Below, piece after piece: positions 1 to 11,467 of a DNA stretch of 64,000 nt (position 1 is the stretch's first letter; every line of letters begins with the position of its first letter). A program made the translations under genes and the position numbers. Origin of the DNA: Sepiola atlantica (lineage: Eukaryota > Mollusca > Cephalopoda > Sepiida > Sepiolidae); assembly GCA_963556195.1 (NCBI GenBank), contig OY744525.1, forward strand, positions 27,695,769 through 27,759,768. Direction: 5' to 3'. The notes beneath the pieces are model-generated. The model did no database searches. It was not told the DNA's origin and worked only from the letters and a program-made list of their open reading frames with translations.

Positions 1-1255
1 TGCCATTGATATTTGGTTGGACAAGGAAATATTTCCCATTTATTCGCTTTTACAATACCGGCATTAATAAAACTTTCGGAACTGCCTGTATCAATAAGAG
101 CATGAATAATCAATCCGTTGATTTTAACCCTAACGATTGTTTTTGAGAGGCAGCCGGGGAATGCAGCTGATATTGTAATTGGTGCTACAGTAGCAAGAGT
201 AGCCGAACGTTTTTATTGAGAAGCTGACCGGCAAACTTTCGAAAAATGGCCCTGCTTATCACACTTGTGGCATCTAACATCTCGAGCCGGGCAGGACAAA
301 CGAGCATGTATACGAAGGCCACAAAAGTAGCATGTGGATCCAGCTGAGGAGACAGTGATAAGTTGTTCGTGATCGTTAGAAGGGGGGGTGGTGGCAGCAT
401 CTTGAACAATGGAAGAATTTTGAACATGCAGAGGAGGGGCTACGATAGCAGCTCCCAAAATATTGGGTTGTAAATAGAAGACAGACTGCTTCTGTGTCAT
501 GTCCAACGTAAGAGCTTGTTCATAAGCTGTTGGCAAGTCTAGGTCTTTATTCTCTAGTAGTCTTTGTCTTTAATAAACTGGTATTGTCCTGGCCTTTAGG
601 TCTGGATTTACGCCGGTCTGTTGGGGATTGTTTGGTCCTGTGCAGTTCTAGGAGGTGCACCCTCCCAGGCTTCGCCTCCCCTCTTTGGGGAGGAGTAGGC
701 GCCCTACCGGGAATGCCGACGGGGCTGTCCAGGCAATTTTTAAATAGCCAGAGTGCTCACCTCGAGCGCTGGCTTATCTAATCCCACTTTCCCGAGCTTG
801 TGTCACATCTTACCTTGTGGGAGGTAGATAAATATAGTATTCCATTAATAAATGCGTCCCTGATAAAAACATCTCTCGCTTGGTTCACAGTTAAGACTGT
901 AAATTCACACTCGCGACTTAACGTCTTTAGAATCTGAAGGTATTGTTCAAGGCTTTCTTCTGGTTGTTGACGCCGGGTAGCAAGTAAATGTCTAGCAAAA
1001 ATAGTATGGCTTCTAAAATGTTTACCGCAGTTTCATAATTTTCACATTCAGATAAATTTCTATAAATAACAGTAGAGACATGATGTAAAAGAAGGGTATA
1101 TTTCTCAGTAGCTGTTAAAGCCGAGTTTGAAGATAACTGTAGAGCTGTAAGGAATCCTTCGAAAATTTTTCTCCAATGCCGACATTTGTAAATAGATTCA
1201 GAATCGGTCGTATCAAGGTCTAGACGATCAGGTTTCAAGTAACGTTCTATAACGA
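1..1255 (-). pseudogene. Gypsy-type LTR retrotransposon gag/protease remnant
   Basis: Read on the minus strand this is the gag and start of protease of a Ty3/Gypsy element. The capsid-like part begins near 1250 (KPDRLDLD) and runs to about 853, with a one-base frameshift near 970. After an inserted SINE (578-844) gag resumes at about 565. Two nucleocapsid zinc knuckles follow (CYFCG...H...C and CHKCDKQGHFSKVC, about 370-230). After a single in-frame TAA (about 211-213) the retropepsin motif ALIDTGSSESF reads at about 90-60, and the window then ends. The expected start ATG is a TTG (1236-1238), with a stop a few codons upstream, so the copy is probably dead. It is a different family from the Gypsy element at 7660, whose protease motif is LVDTGAAC. 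Class is certain from the zinc knuckles plus the DTG motif; clade is not. Confidence 0.85.
578..844 (+). mobile_element. GC-rich U2-type SINE, 5'-truncated, inserted in Gypsy gag
   Basis: This copy starts inside the SINE body (ctggtattgtcctggcc) and so lacks the U2-like head. It carries the shared GC-rich core (gcctcccctctttggggag, then accgggaatgccgacggggc) and the tail ending gtgggaggtagataaat. It is flanked by TTAATAAA at 570-577 and 845-852, an 8-bp target duplication. The gag reading frame continues on both sides, so the insertion is physically dated after the Gypsy copy. Confidence 0.85.
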
Positions 1256-1440
1256 ATGATTAAATAAATTGTAATAAAACTGGACGCCGAATATAACTTA
1301 AGGATAAGCTTTATTTAACCATTTGTGGCTTACTGCGACAATTAGTGTTTTAACATTCACTCTTAATATACACGAATGTAGAACATTCCATTATTACTTA
1401 AAGGGGTGAGACAGGCATCAATTATCTTTGATACTACAAC

Positions 1441-3912
1441 TTATATGATTAAAATTATGTTAATAAATAAAATTATAAATAATACTTACATGATTAAAAT
1501 TATGTTAATAAATAAAATGATAAATAATACTTACAAGATTAAAATTATGTTAATAAATAAAATTATAAATAATACTTATATGATTAAAATTATGTTAATA
1601 AATAAAATGATAAATAATACTTACATGATTAAAATTATGTTAATAAATAAAATAATCAATAATACTTACATGATTCAAATTATGTTAATAAATAAAATTA
1701 TGAATAATATTTGTATGATTAAAATTATGTTAATAAATAAAATTATAAATAATACTTACATGATTAAAATTATGTTAATAAATAAAATTATAAATAATAT
1801 CTGTATGATTAAAATTATGTTAATAAATAAAATTATAAATAATACTTATATAATTAAAATTATGTTAATAAATAAAATTATAAATAATACTTAGATGATT
1901 AAAATTACGTTAATAAATAAAATTATAAATAATATTTGTATGATTAAAATTATGTTAATAAATAAAATTATAAATAATATTTGTATGATTAAAATTATGT
2001 TAATAAATAAAATTATTAATAATATTTGTATGATTGAAATTATGTTGATAAATAAAATTATAAATAATATTTGTATGATTAAAATCATGTTAATAAATAA
2101 AATTATAAATAATACTTACATGATTAAAATTATGTTAATACATAAAATTATAAATAATACTTATATGATTGAAATTATGTTAATAAATAAAATAATAAAT
2201 AATACTTACATGATTAAAATTATGTTAATAAATAAAATTATAAATAATATTTGCATGATTAAAATTATGTTAATAAAGAAAAATATAAATAATACTTACA
2301 TGATTAAAATTATGTTAATAAATAAAATTATAAATAATACTTACAAGATTAAAATTATGTTAATAAATAAAATTATAAATAATATCTGTATGATTAAAAT
2401 TATGTTAATAAATAAAATTATAAATAATACTTATATGATTAAAATTATGTTAATAAATAAAATGATAAATAATACTTACATGATTAAAATTATGTTAATA
2501 AATAAAGGTATAAATAATATTTGTATGATTAAAATTATGTTAATAAAGAAAATTATAAATAATATTTGTATGATTGAAATTATGTTGATAAATAAAATTA
2601 TAAATAATATTTTTATGATTAAAATTATGTTAATAAATAAAATTATAAATAATACTTACATGATTAAAATTATGTTAATACATAAATTATAAATAATACT
2701 CATATAATAAAAATTATGTCAATAAATAAAATTATAAATAATACTTACATGATTAAAATTATGTTAATAAATAAAATTATAAATAATATTTGTATGATTA
2801 AAATTATGTTATAAATAAAATTATAAATAATACTTATATGATTAAAATTATGTTAATAAATCAAATTATGAATAATACTTACATGATTAAAATTATTTTA
2901 ATACATAAAATTATAAATAATACTTATATGATTAAAATTATGCCAATAAATAAAATGATAAATAATACTTACATGATTAAAATTATGTTAATAAATAAAA
3001 TTATAAATAATATTTGTATGATTAAAATTATGTTATAAACAAATTATAAATAATACTTATATGATTAAAATTATGTTTATAAATAAAATTATAAATAATA
3101 TTTGTATGATTCAAATTATGTTAATAAATAAAATCATGAATAATACTTATATGATTAAATTATGTTATAAATAAAATTATAAATAATACTTATATGATTA
3201 AAATTATGTTAATAAATAAAATTATAAATTATATTTGTATGATTAAAATTATGTTAATAATAAAATTATAAATAATACTTACATGATTAAAATTATGTTA
3301 ATAAATTAAATTATAATTAATACTTATATGATTAAAATTATGTTAATAAATAAAATGATGAATAATACGTATATGATTAAAATTATGTTAATAAAATTAT
3401 AAATAATATTTGTATGATTAAAATTATGTTAATAAATAAAATTATAAATAATACTTACATGATTAAAATTATGTTAATAAATAAAATTATAAATACTATT
3501 TGTATGATTAAAATTATGTTAATAAATAAAATTATAAATAATACTTACATGATTGAAATTATGTTAATACATAAAATTATAAATAATACTTATATGATTA
3601 AAATTATGTTAATAAATAAAATAATAAATAATGCTTACAGATTAAAATTATGTTAATAAATAAAATTATAAATAATATTTGTATGATTAAAATTATGTTA
3701 ATAATAAAATTATAAATAATACTTACATGATTTAAATTATGTTAATAAATAAAATGATAAATAATATTTATATGATTAAAATTATGTTAATAATAAAATT
3801 ATAAATAATACTTACATGATTAAAATTATGTTAATAAATAAAATTATAAATAATATTTGTATGATTAAAATTATGTTAATAAATAAAATTATAAAGAATT
3901 TCTAATAAATAA
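1441..3912. repeat. 45-bp AT-rich minisatellite array (~55 copies)
   Basis: Tandem copies of a 45-bp unit built on atgattaaaattatgttaat followed by aaataaaattataaataata. The unit is 15 codons long, so frames stay open for hundreds of bases on both strands (a 15-residue repeat, MIKIMLINKIINNTY). These ORFs are a by-product of the unit length, not genes. Indels accumulate after about 2690, where the frame breaks into shorter pieces. Confidence 0.97.
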
Positions 3913-4239
3913 AAAGAAGTTGGTTGTTTTTGAGATGAGACGTTTGTACCATCTTGTGTATCATTAGATTTAATGCTTTTCTTGATTACCAAAAAACGTC
4001 TTCACTTTTGATGAACAAAATGACTTATTTCTTCTCATTGAATACATCAAAGCCTTTGGAGGGGGGGCGTTCATGATTAGTCTTATGGATACTGTCACAG
4101 ACACTGAGGACCTGATCAGTCTCTCATTAACTTCGGTTTATTGAGGACGCCGGGATGGGGTAATACCAGTCGAGGATTTGTTCTCGATAATCAGTCCGGC
4201 AGGAACTGGACCATTTCGGTGGTCTTTTATCTGCTGGGC
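3913..4239. other. No gene seen
   Basis: Unassigned sequence between the minisatellite and a SINE. It has a short G run near 4060 and no supported coding region. The stretch from about 4140 may belong to a diverged 5' part of the following SINE, but I cannot align it. Confidence 0.4.
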
Positions 4240-4592
4240 TGAGGTATACTGTCCTGGGTTTTCCTAGGAGGTGCACCCTCCCAGGCCTTGCCTCCCCTCT
4301 TTGAGGAGGAGTAAGTTTATTGCTTGGTGCCTGAGGCGCCCTGACCGGGGAATGCTGACGGGGTTGCCCAGGCTATTTTTGCTAGGCTAGAGTGCTCCTT
4401 CTTTAGGGGCGCTGGCTTGACTCTTCCCCCACTTTCCGACCTTGTGTCACATATTCCTGCGGTGGGAGGGAATTAAATACCTGAGGAGCTGGGTGTGCTG
4501 GGTTCGAATCCAGTTAGTTCCACAGAAACACTTTCATCAAAACCCACACCTGACCTTGTGTCTAACCTCCTGGAGAGGAGGCAAATCAAATA
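4240..4592 (+). mobile_element. GC-rich U2-type SINE with a tRNA-like B-box segment
   Basis: The family core is present (cctaggaggtgcaccctcc, cctcccctctttgaggagg, ccggggaatgctgacgggg), then the tail module ttccgaccttgtgtcacat and a second tail module ending cctggagaggaggcaaatc. Between the two tail modules lies gggttcgaatcc (B box GGTTCGAATCC at 4501-4511), which looks like the 3' half of a tRNA. The U2-like head is not recognisable in this copy. Confidence 0.7.
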
Positions 4593-5136
4593 CTAAGATG
4601 AAGTAGTGCTGCCACATGTGGGGAGGTGCCGCTCAGCACCCTCTTTCTTACCTTGACAGAGTTCAAAATCAACTTGGCAATATAGTGCGGATCATCTTTC
4701 TCTACTCTATCATTATTTTCGATGGAAGGTGCTCCACTTAGTTTCAATTTCTGGTGCCTCCTTGTAAAACATTCACAGCAAGAACTCGTCTGTCTACCAC
4801 CACTGTAAAGAACTTTCCTCTTTTTCTCCGTGTGCCTAATATAAAACGGATTTTCCTTGAACAGAGTTTCTTTCCAAGAACTTTCCATCTGTGAAACACC
4901 TTACGAGATTGCTTCTCTGCAGGCTGCAACATCGTGATCTTCGAATCCAATGCTTGTCATATATAATCAAATTTTATTCATTCCATTCATCATTTTCAAT
5001 CCTCTCAAAGTATTCTGCATCATTCAACTGACAATCTATCCATCCCATTAATTCTTATCTTTTAGCATTGATAAATGGTGTCTCATTAGTAAATAAAATA
5101 ATATATTATAGTTAAAATTGGTAAAAAAAAAAAAAA
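4593..5136. other. Unassigned; short open frames only
   Basis: Minus-strand open frames of about 68 and 100 codons overlap here (4586-4950), are lysine/arginine-rich and match no family I recognise. A poly-A run lies near 5122. I do not support a gene. Confidence 0.3.
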
Positions 5137-5150
5137 TGGTAAAAACAGGT

Positions 5151-5474
5151 CAAGTTAGACACAAGGTCAGAAGTATTTTTATTTACATTCTCTCAAGGAG
5201 GCTAGACACAAGGTCAGGTGTGGTTAGCCAGCACACTCTGGCTTACAAAAAATGCCTGGGAAGCCCCGTCGGCATTCCCCGGTAGGGGCGTCTTAGGCGA
5301 TTAGCAATAAAGTAACTCTCTTCTCAAAGAGAAGGCAAAGCCTGGGAGGGTGGATCTCCTGGAACTGCACAGGACAATACCTCAGACTGGCGGAATCAAG
5401 GCCTGAAGGCCAAGACGGTACTGGTCTACAGAGTGTAGTATCAATCGGAACAGATACTACACTCTGAATAAAAC
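5151..5474 (-). mobile_element. GC-rich U2-type SINE with 14-bp target duplication
   Basis: Minus-strand copy. Its 5' end (5474 side) reads agagtgtagtatctgttccg, matching the U2 segment around the branch-site recognition sequence GUAGUA. The core follows, then two tail modules (accttgtgtctagcctcc and accttgtgtctaacttgac). TGGTAAAAACAGGT occurs at both 5137-5150 and 5475-5488, a perfect 14-bp target duplication. The head here also forms a short hairpin because agagtgtagtatc is echoed by gatactacactct. Confidence 0.88.
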
Positions 5475-5488
5475 TGGTAAAAACAGGT

Positions 5489-5825
5489 GAAGAATTATTG
5501 ATATACAATCATGAAGTTTTGGACTATTATTTGCATCTTCGTTGTCATATTCACAATTTCTTAACCGTTCTACTCTCTGTTCTTTTTCAGTTTACCATTT
5601 GCAAAAGTTGGAATCTTGAACCAAACTCTTTATTCATTCCAGTGTAGAGTGTTCTCATTCCGCTCTCCAGTCTTTGTGAGATCTAATATCAACTGAATTG
5701 TCTTCATAATATCACAGATGGTGGGCCCAGAATTGAACTCACAACCACTATGTTCACCCAAAATGCTTTTTCACCCAAACCCATTAATCCACATAGCGGT
5801 CATGACACTTAAATTAATATCTAAA
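5489..5825. other. Unassigned, with a tRNA-like B-box (minus) near 5726-5742
   Basis: No coding region. On the minus strand gtgagttcaattctgggcc resembles a tRNA B box and acceptor stem, so a decayed tRNA-derived SINE may lie at about 5720-5805. I see no convincing A box. Confidence 0.35.
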
Positions 5826-6030
5826 TTAGTGATTCCAATATTTTTCCCGATTTCGATACAATTACTGATTCTGTTCTAAATTACCGATTTCGATAAAATT
5901 ACCGATTCCAATATTTTTCCCGATTTCGATACAATTACTGATTCTGTTCTAAATTACCGATTTCGATAAAATTACCGATTTCGATAAAATTACCAATTTC
6001 GATAAAATTACCGATTCCAATTCAGATTCT
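5826..6030. repeat. Local tandem duplication of a gatttcgataaaatt motif
   Basis: A block of about 72 bp (gattccaatatttttcccga ... taccgatttcgataaaatt) is repeated, followed by 18-bp iterations of taccgatttcgataaaat. Similar degenerate text occurs near 11840-11950. Confidence 0.75.
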
Positions 6031-6149
6031 TTTTAAATTTCTAAATATTTAGTTATAGAGTTGTTGTTTTTCAATTTTTGGATTAGTGTATAAACCGGTG
6101 TAATGTGTGCGTATATTTCCGCAAAAGTAAGAATACACGTGTAGGGGTT

Positions 6150-6199
6150 GCATACATTACATAAATAGATCTAAAAAGATCTATTTGTGTAATGTATGC
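6150..6199. repeat. Near-perfect 23-bp hairpin, 4-nt loop
   Basis: Arms 6150-6172 and 6177-6199 (gcatacattacataaataga and its complement) pair with one mismatch around the loop aaaa. The loop is too short for a typical microRNA precursor, and no flanking stem was seen. Confidence 0.85.
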
Positions 6200-6318
6200 T
6201 ATCTTTTTTTTCCCAATGTTTTCCCCGTCATTGATTGAAAATAATAGGGAAACTAAAGATTTATTCCTGTTTTAAAACAAAGACAATTTCCGAAAGTTCA
6301 TCATAACTTGAAAAAATG

Positions 6319-6700
6319 TATTATTTGGATTATTCGGACTACTGTTTTCACCTTAGACGTTATTCTCACAAAGTTTCAGCCGATGTAACCCCTGACCTTC
6401 TTCAGGTGCATTTTGTCAAACTCGGGAATCTTTCTGTCAAACTCGGGAATCTGTACTGAATTTCAAACGGAACCCCTTTATTTGATCCATGGGGCTAGAT
6501 TTTTCTTGTTCCGTCAGCCATGACTGTAATCGTATCCTGAGTATCGCCCGAACTAAGGATTCTGTTCGGTTGAAATTCCATACAGATTCCCAAGTTCGAT
6601 AAGATGCATCTAACGAAGGTTGGAGGTTACATCGGCCGAAACGTTGTGAGAATAAGATCCAAGATGAGAACAGTTGTCCGAATAATCCAAAGTATTATCT
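6319..6700. mobile_element. Foldback element A with hammerhead-like termini
   Basis: Left arm (about 6319-6480) and right arm (about 6560-6700) are inverted copies. The outer sequence reads ttatttggattattcggact inward, followed by the CTGAAGA...GAAAC motif. The minus-strand motif in the left arm is intact: CTGAAGA at 6405-6399 and GAAAC at 6377-6373. The right-arm copy has lost the CTGAAGA box (ctaacgaagg). It is the same family as 25880-26350 and 39238-39640. Confidence 0.8.
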
Positions 6701-6904
6701 CAAAAATTCCAAAATATAATTGATAAAATGTTTTCTGAAATTTTTTTATAAACAATTGAACATAATTAAGCAGGATCTTTTAAAATAATTTTTTTTTAAA
6801 AATCGACTAATAAGTAAGTTATTTTAGAAATCAAAATACTGCAAAGAGAAAAGAAAGAAAGAGAAAACTGTCTCTTTTTTCTTTCCTTTCTCTTTAAGTT
6901 ATTT

Positions 6905-7222
6905 ATCTTCCTCCCACAAGGTAAGATGTGACACAAGGTCGGGAAAGTGGGATTTGAAAAGCCAGCGCCCGAGAAGGTGAGCACTCTGGCCTACAAAAAA
7001 TGCCTGGGCAGCCCTGTCGGCATTCCCCGGTAGGGGCGCCTCAGGCAGTAAGCAATAAACTTACTCCTCCCCAAAGAGGGGAGGCAAAGCCTGGGAGGGT
7101 GGACCTCCTAGAACTGCACAGGACAAACCCACAGACCGGCGTTAATCAAGTCCCGAAGGCCAAGACAATACCAGTCTATGGGGTGCATTATCCATCGGAA
7201 CAGATACTACCCTTTGATCTTA
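6905..7222 (-). mobile_element. GC-rich U2-type SINE, head truncated at taagatcaaag
   Basis: The minus-strand 5' end at about 7222 reads taagatcaaagggtagtatc then tgttcc, which is U2-like from the UAAGAUCAA segment on. The core and the single tail module (accttgtgtcacatcttacc) follow, ending in gtgggaggaagataaataac. No clear target duplication was found. Confidence 0.82.
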
Positions 7223-7495
7223 AAATATACTGCTTTGATGTTCATTGTTAACAGAAAAACTTGTGGAGGTCATGTAGTCTCCACATTTAGAACATATTTA
7301 ATCCCCACATCCGGTGTCATACCTTCTAAGAAAATATCGAAATGTATGTCGCACAAAATTGAATTGAACTGTTACATTTACTGAGTCAATAAAAATGTAA
7401 TTATAAGTTCGTAATTAAGTGAAATTATATCCTAAATACAACTAAAATGAAACCCATGTACTTCCGTCTGGCAATTCTGAAATTTTTAGGGTGTG
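7223..7495. other. No gene seen
   Basis: AT-rich sequence between a SINE and the left inverted repeat around the Gypsy remnant. Short frames only. Confidence 0.4.
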
Positions 7496-7618
7496 AATTA
7501 TTTTTTTAAATGACTTAATCCGTCCCAGACAACTGCTAATATGGAACATATTTAAATAATCACCTAAAAATAAAAATCAGCAAGGGGGATAACTCATTTT
7601 AAATTGAAGAATGTAATA
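7496..7618. repeat. Left copy of an inverted repeat flanking the Gypsy remnant
   Basis: This ~120-bp block (tttttttaaatgacttaatc to aaattgaagaatgtaa) is nearly identical to the reverse complement of 12088-12210. The two copies bracket the 4.5-kb interval with the Gypsy protease-pol and LTR. Confidence 0.88.
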
Positions 7619-7659
7619 TGCATATTTCATTAGGGACTCAATATCCCAAGCACATTGCT

Positions 7660-10600
7660 TGGTTGATACTGGAGCCGCTTGCAGTATTTGGCCACTGAAA
7701 CTACTGGCTAAAAAGCCACCAGTGTCGCCGATTTCACTGCAAGCCGTAAATCACTCCCCTATTCCCACGTAGGTCAAATTTCTTGTTCTTTGGACTTGGA
7801 ATTGCGCAGAGACTTTACGTGGGTCTTTACAGTCGCGGATTTACCCTACCCCATTCTGGGCGCGGACTTTCTGCACCACTTTAATCTTTTAGTGGACATG
7901 CGCAGACATCGGTTGATAGATGCTAATACGGAACTTTCCATCTGTGGTTTGAAAACAAACACCCTATCTATCAGCCCGGTATTTTTTATTGCCGCTACCG
8001 ATGACCTATATCAGACACTACTCCACTCCTACCCAGAGTTAACGAATCTTAATTTTGTTGTGAGTAATCCAACTCACTCAACAAAACATTATATTGAGAC
8101 CACAGGAGCTCCTGTGTTCTCACGCCCTCATCGCTTACCTGCAGAGAAACTAAAAGCGGTGAAGGCGGAATTTAACCATATGCTGCAACTGGGAATTATA
8201 CGCCCCTCGTCCAGTCCTTGGGCTTCCCCTTTGCATATGGTCCCGAAGCGCTCCGTAGATTGGCGTCCGACTGGGGACTATCGACAACTCAATGCCATAA
8301 CGGTACCTGATCGTTACCCAATCCCACATATACAGGACTTTGCTTCGTCTCTGCACAGTTGTAAGACCTTCTCGAAACTGGACTTAGTAAAGGCTTACCA
8401 TCAGATTCCACTGAATCCGACCTATATACCCAAAACGGCGGTAACAACTCCTTTTGGAGCGTTTGAATTCTTGACTATGCCTTTCGGTTTGCGAAACGCG
8501 GCTAGTACCTTTCAACACTTCATGGACGAAGTAGTGAGAGATTTTGACTTCGTCTATAATTACATAGACGACATACTTGTGGCAAGTGCCTCACCTGAGG
8601 AACATGTCACCCATCTCCGCCTACTGTTCAAACGGTTTCAGCAATACCAGATGAGGATTAACCCTGGTAAATGTGTTTTCAGTGCTTTGTCACTAGTTTT
8701 CCTGGGCCACATTATCAGCCCTGAAGGCATATCTCCCTTGCCTGAAAAGGTTAAAGCTCTACAAGACCTTCAACCACCCACTTCACTTCGCCAGCTAAGG
8801 CACTTTCTGGGTCTGTTAAATTATTACAGACGTTTTATCCCACACTGCGCGGATCTCTTGTCTCCTCTTTTCGACCTGTTACGTAACAGGAAGAAGAAAA
8901 ACGAGCAGATTTCACTGAATGATATTCAGCTGAAAACCTTCAATGAAGTGAAGCAAAAACTAGCGACGACATCTTTGCTTGCACATCCTGTTTCCGATGC
9001 CCAGTTTTCACTGGTTGTTGATGCATCTGGCACAGCTGTAGGGGCAGTGTTGCAACAGCAGCACCAAGGCCAACTGCAACCTCTCGAATACTTTTCGAGA
9101 CAACTGAAACCGGCAGAACAACGTTACAGCATGTTTAGCCATGAACTACTGGCAATGTACTTTGCAGTGAAACACTTTCAGCATTCACTCGAGGGCCGTC
9201 AATTCGTGATCTACACTGATCACCGTCCACTTACATATGCACTGCATGCTAAGCCGGACAAATATTCTCCTCACGAAACTCGCCACTTGGATTTTGTTTT
9301 GCAATTTACTAACGATATCCGACATATATCTGGTGAACAGATTGCGGCGGCAGACGCTTTGTCCCGCCTTCCTATAAATTCTTCACCTTCGGATATCGAT
9401 CTACAACAGATGGCTTTAGACCAGCCATGTCTGGACACTCTGGATCTCTCGTCACCTGAGTTTGCAACTTGCAAATTCAAATACCTGCCTGTGCCCACTT
9501 CGGACATGCAGATCATCTGTGACACTTCAACAGATTCACCTCGCCCTTTTGTTCCACTGACTCATCATAGGGTTGTTTTTGATACCCTTCACAACTTGGC
9601 ACACCCCGGACTAAAAGCCACAGTGAAGCTGATTTCAGCTAGATTTTTCTGGCCAAATATGAGGCGTGATATCACTGCCTGGACACGTTCCTGCATATCC
9701 TGCCAAAAGTCAAAGGTGTACAAGCATATCCCGTGCACCCCTTGGAACATTCAGCACTCCAGACGCTCGGTTCAGCCATGTTCATATTGAACTGGTTGGA
9801 CTATGGCCTGTCAGTCAGGGATTTACTTATCTTCTGACCTGCATAGATCGTGTTACACGGTGGCCTGAAGCCATCCCTCTAAGTGACATTTCGGCTGAAT
9901 CCGTAGCGCGAGCCCTTATATCGGGCTGGATATCACGCTATGGAGTCCTCTCAACTATTACCACCGACCGTGGTGGACAGTTTGAATCCCACCTATTCCA
10001 GGAACTTTCCAGGATTTTAGGGATTAAACATATCCGTACGACCAGCTATCATCCAGCTTCCAATGGGATGATAGAACGCTTCCATCGCCAATTGAAAACC
10101 GTGTTGCGTGCTTATCCTGACCAGCAGCGATGGAGCGAGTACGTACCTGTTGTCCTTCTTGGCTGTCGCACCGCAATCAAAGAGGACCTCGGATACTCTT
10201 CAGCCGAACTTGTCTATGGACTACCTCTATTGTTGCCGGGTCAGATTTAACGGAAACAGATACAGCTCTGTATATAAACAGATTGCGAGCTTACTTTAAT
10301 GAGCTCCCACCTATGCATCCTAGGCAACAGACCATTAAATCTTCGGTCCTTAAAAACATTTCCTCGTGGACTCATGTTTTTGTGCAAAAAGACTCTGTGA
10401 AAGCCCCTCTTACTCCTCCTTATTCTGGTCCTTATCGCGTGCTTTCACGCACTGACAAACTTTTCACCCTTGACATTGGTGGCAAAAAGATACAGTATCC
10501 ATCGACAGGGTGAAAAGAGCTTTTCTTAACGCAGAAACACCTGAGCCCCATATTCCCCCTACTGTGCATCAGACAAATGCAAATACACATTTACTTTTAG

Positions 10601-10689
10601 AAACCCCTAAAGAAAATTATGTCACCACGACACGTAGTGGTCGACGAGTACATTGGCCCAAAAAACTGTCTAAAACTGTCTATATATAG
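7660..10689 (+). pseudogene. pol: Gypsy retrotransposon protease-RT-RNaseH-integrase (frameshifted)
   Basis: Domains run in the usual Ty3/Gypsy order. Retropepsin (LVDTGAACSIWP at about 7663-7700) is followed by a frameshift near 7770 and then the protease end ILGADFL (about 7850). Reverse transcriptase is intact, with [37 protein letters not shown] and the catalytic YIDDILV (about 8560-8580). RNase H has [15 protein letters not shown] and YTDHRPL. Integrase begins with its HHCC zinc finger (HPGLKAT ... CISCQK, to about 9710). The frame then shifts near 9760 into the DDE core ([23 protein letters not shown], about 9780-10090), shifts again near 10235, and ends with the basic tail TRSGRRVHWPKKL (about 10630-10670). 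The first integrase catalytic residue reads Glu where Asp is usual. No gag precedes it. The RT frame is one 666-codon ORF, so decay is limited, but the element cannot make a full polyprotein. Confidence 0.95.
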
Positions 10690-10996
10690 AATGAGCCTTG
10701 TACTCTATTTTTCAAAACATACTTCTCACATTAAGGATCCACACTTCTCCAAAATTACTTTTTTCAAAGAGAAGACAAACTCTTAAATAAAAAAATAAAT
10801 TTTTTTTTTTCATTAATATACAAACATTTTCTGAAAATACTTCTTGCAGAAAAGACTTTTCCCTGCAAAGCAAACAAAAACAAAAAAAACAAAACTTTTT
10901 AAACATTTGTTAATTGACAAATTTTGTATTTTTGTTATTTCCCACTACTACACTTCCTTTTATTTCCTGTCGGCTTTCAGCCTAAGCAGGGGGTTA
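10690..10996 (+). other. Gypsy 3' untranslated region and polypurine tract
   Basis: AT-rich spacer after the pol stop. It ends in gcagggggtta (about 10986-10996), a plausible polypurine tract directly before the LTR. Confidence 0.55.
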
Positions 10997-11467
10997 TGTA
11001 GCAGTCACCAATAGGGACTACTTTTGAATGCGTAATCACTGTCCCTGTGAGCTGGCTTGTTCAATCCAATCACAGGGCGCAGTAATATCGTTAGTTCCCT
11101 AAGGGACTACTTTTGTTCCCTTAGGGTTTGAGGAAAAAGATCAGACGACCTCCTGGCACCAGCTTGGACACATCGCAGAGAGCTCCAGCGAGGAACGAGG
11201 AAACGCTCTCTCTCCTGCCGCCGTCGCCACTTGACGACTACTACCATCTTCACCTGAAGAAATCCACGAGCGGCCCTAAGAACTCTTATATTCTTCCTTT
11301 TCCTCAGACGGACACTGTCCCACTCTCTTCTACCTATACCAAACGGTATAGGTAACTTTGAGTTAATAAAACCCCTTTTTGTTATAGTTACAGAAATACT
11401 TTTCATTGTTCCGTATCTTTAGAAGAGAAAAGGATAACCCCTTTCATCCTCCTCATCATCCCCTTAC
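10997..11467 (+). mobile_element. Gypsy 3' LTR (probable)
   Basis: It starts TGTAGCAGTCACC just after a purine tract and ends near ccccttaca, giving TGT...ACA ends. No matching 5' LTR exists upstream in the window, so the right edge is inferred. The start resembles the LTR at 57113 (TGTAGCAGTTACC). An AATAAA is near 11363. Confidence 0.6.

Noticed and set aside
1406..3656. Long open frames (up to 265 codons) in the AT-rich minisatellite
   Set aside because: They arise because the repeat unit is 15 codons; they exist on both strands and have no protein features.
4586..4950. Two overlapping basic minus-strand frames as a small gene
   Set aside because: Low-complexity Lys/Arg content, no domain and no splice or start support.
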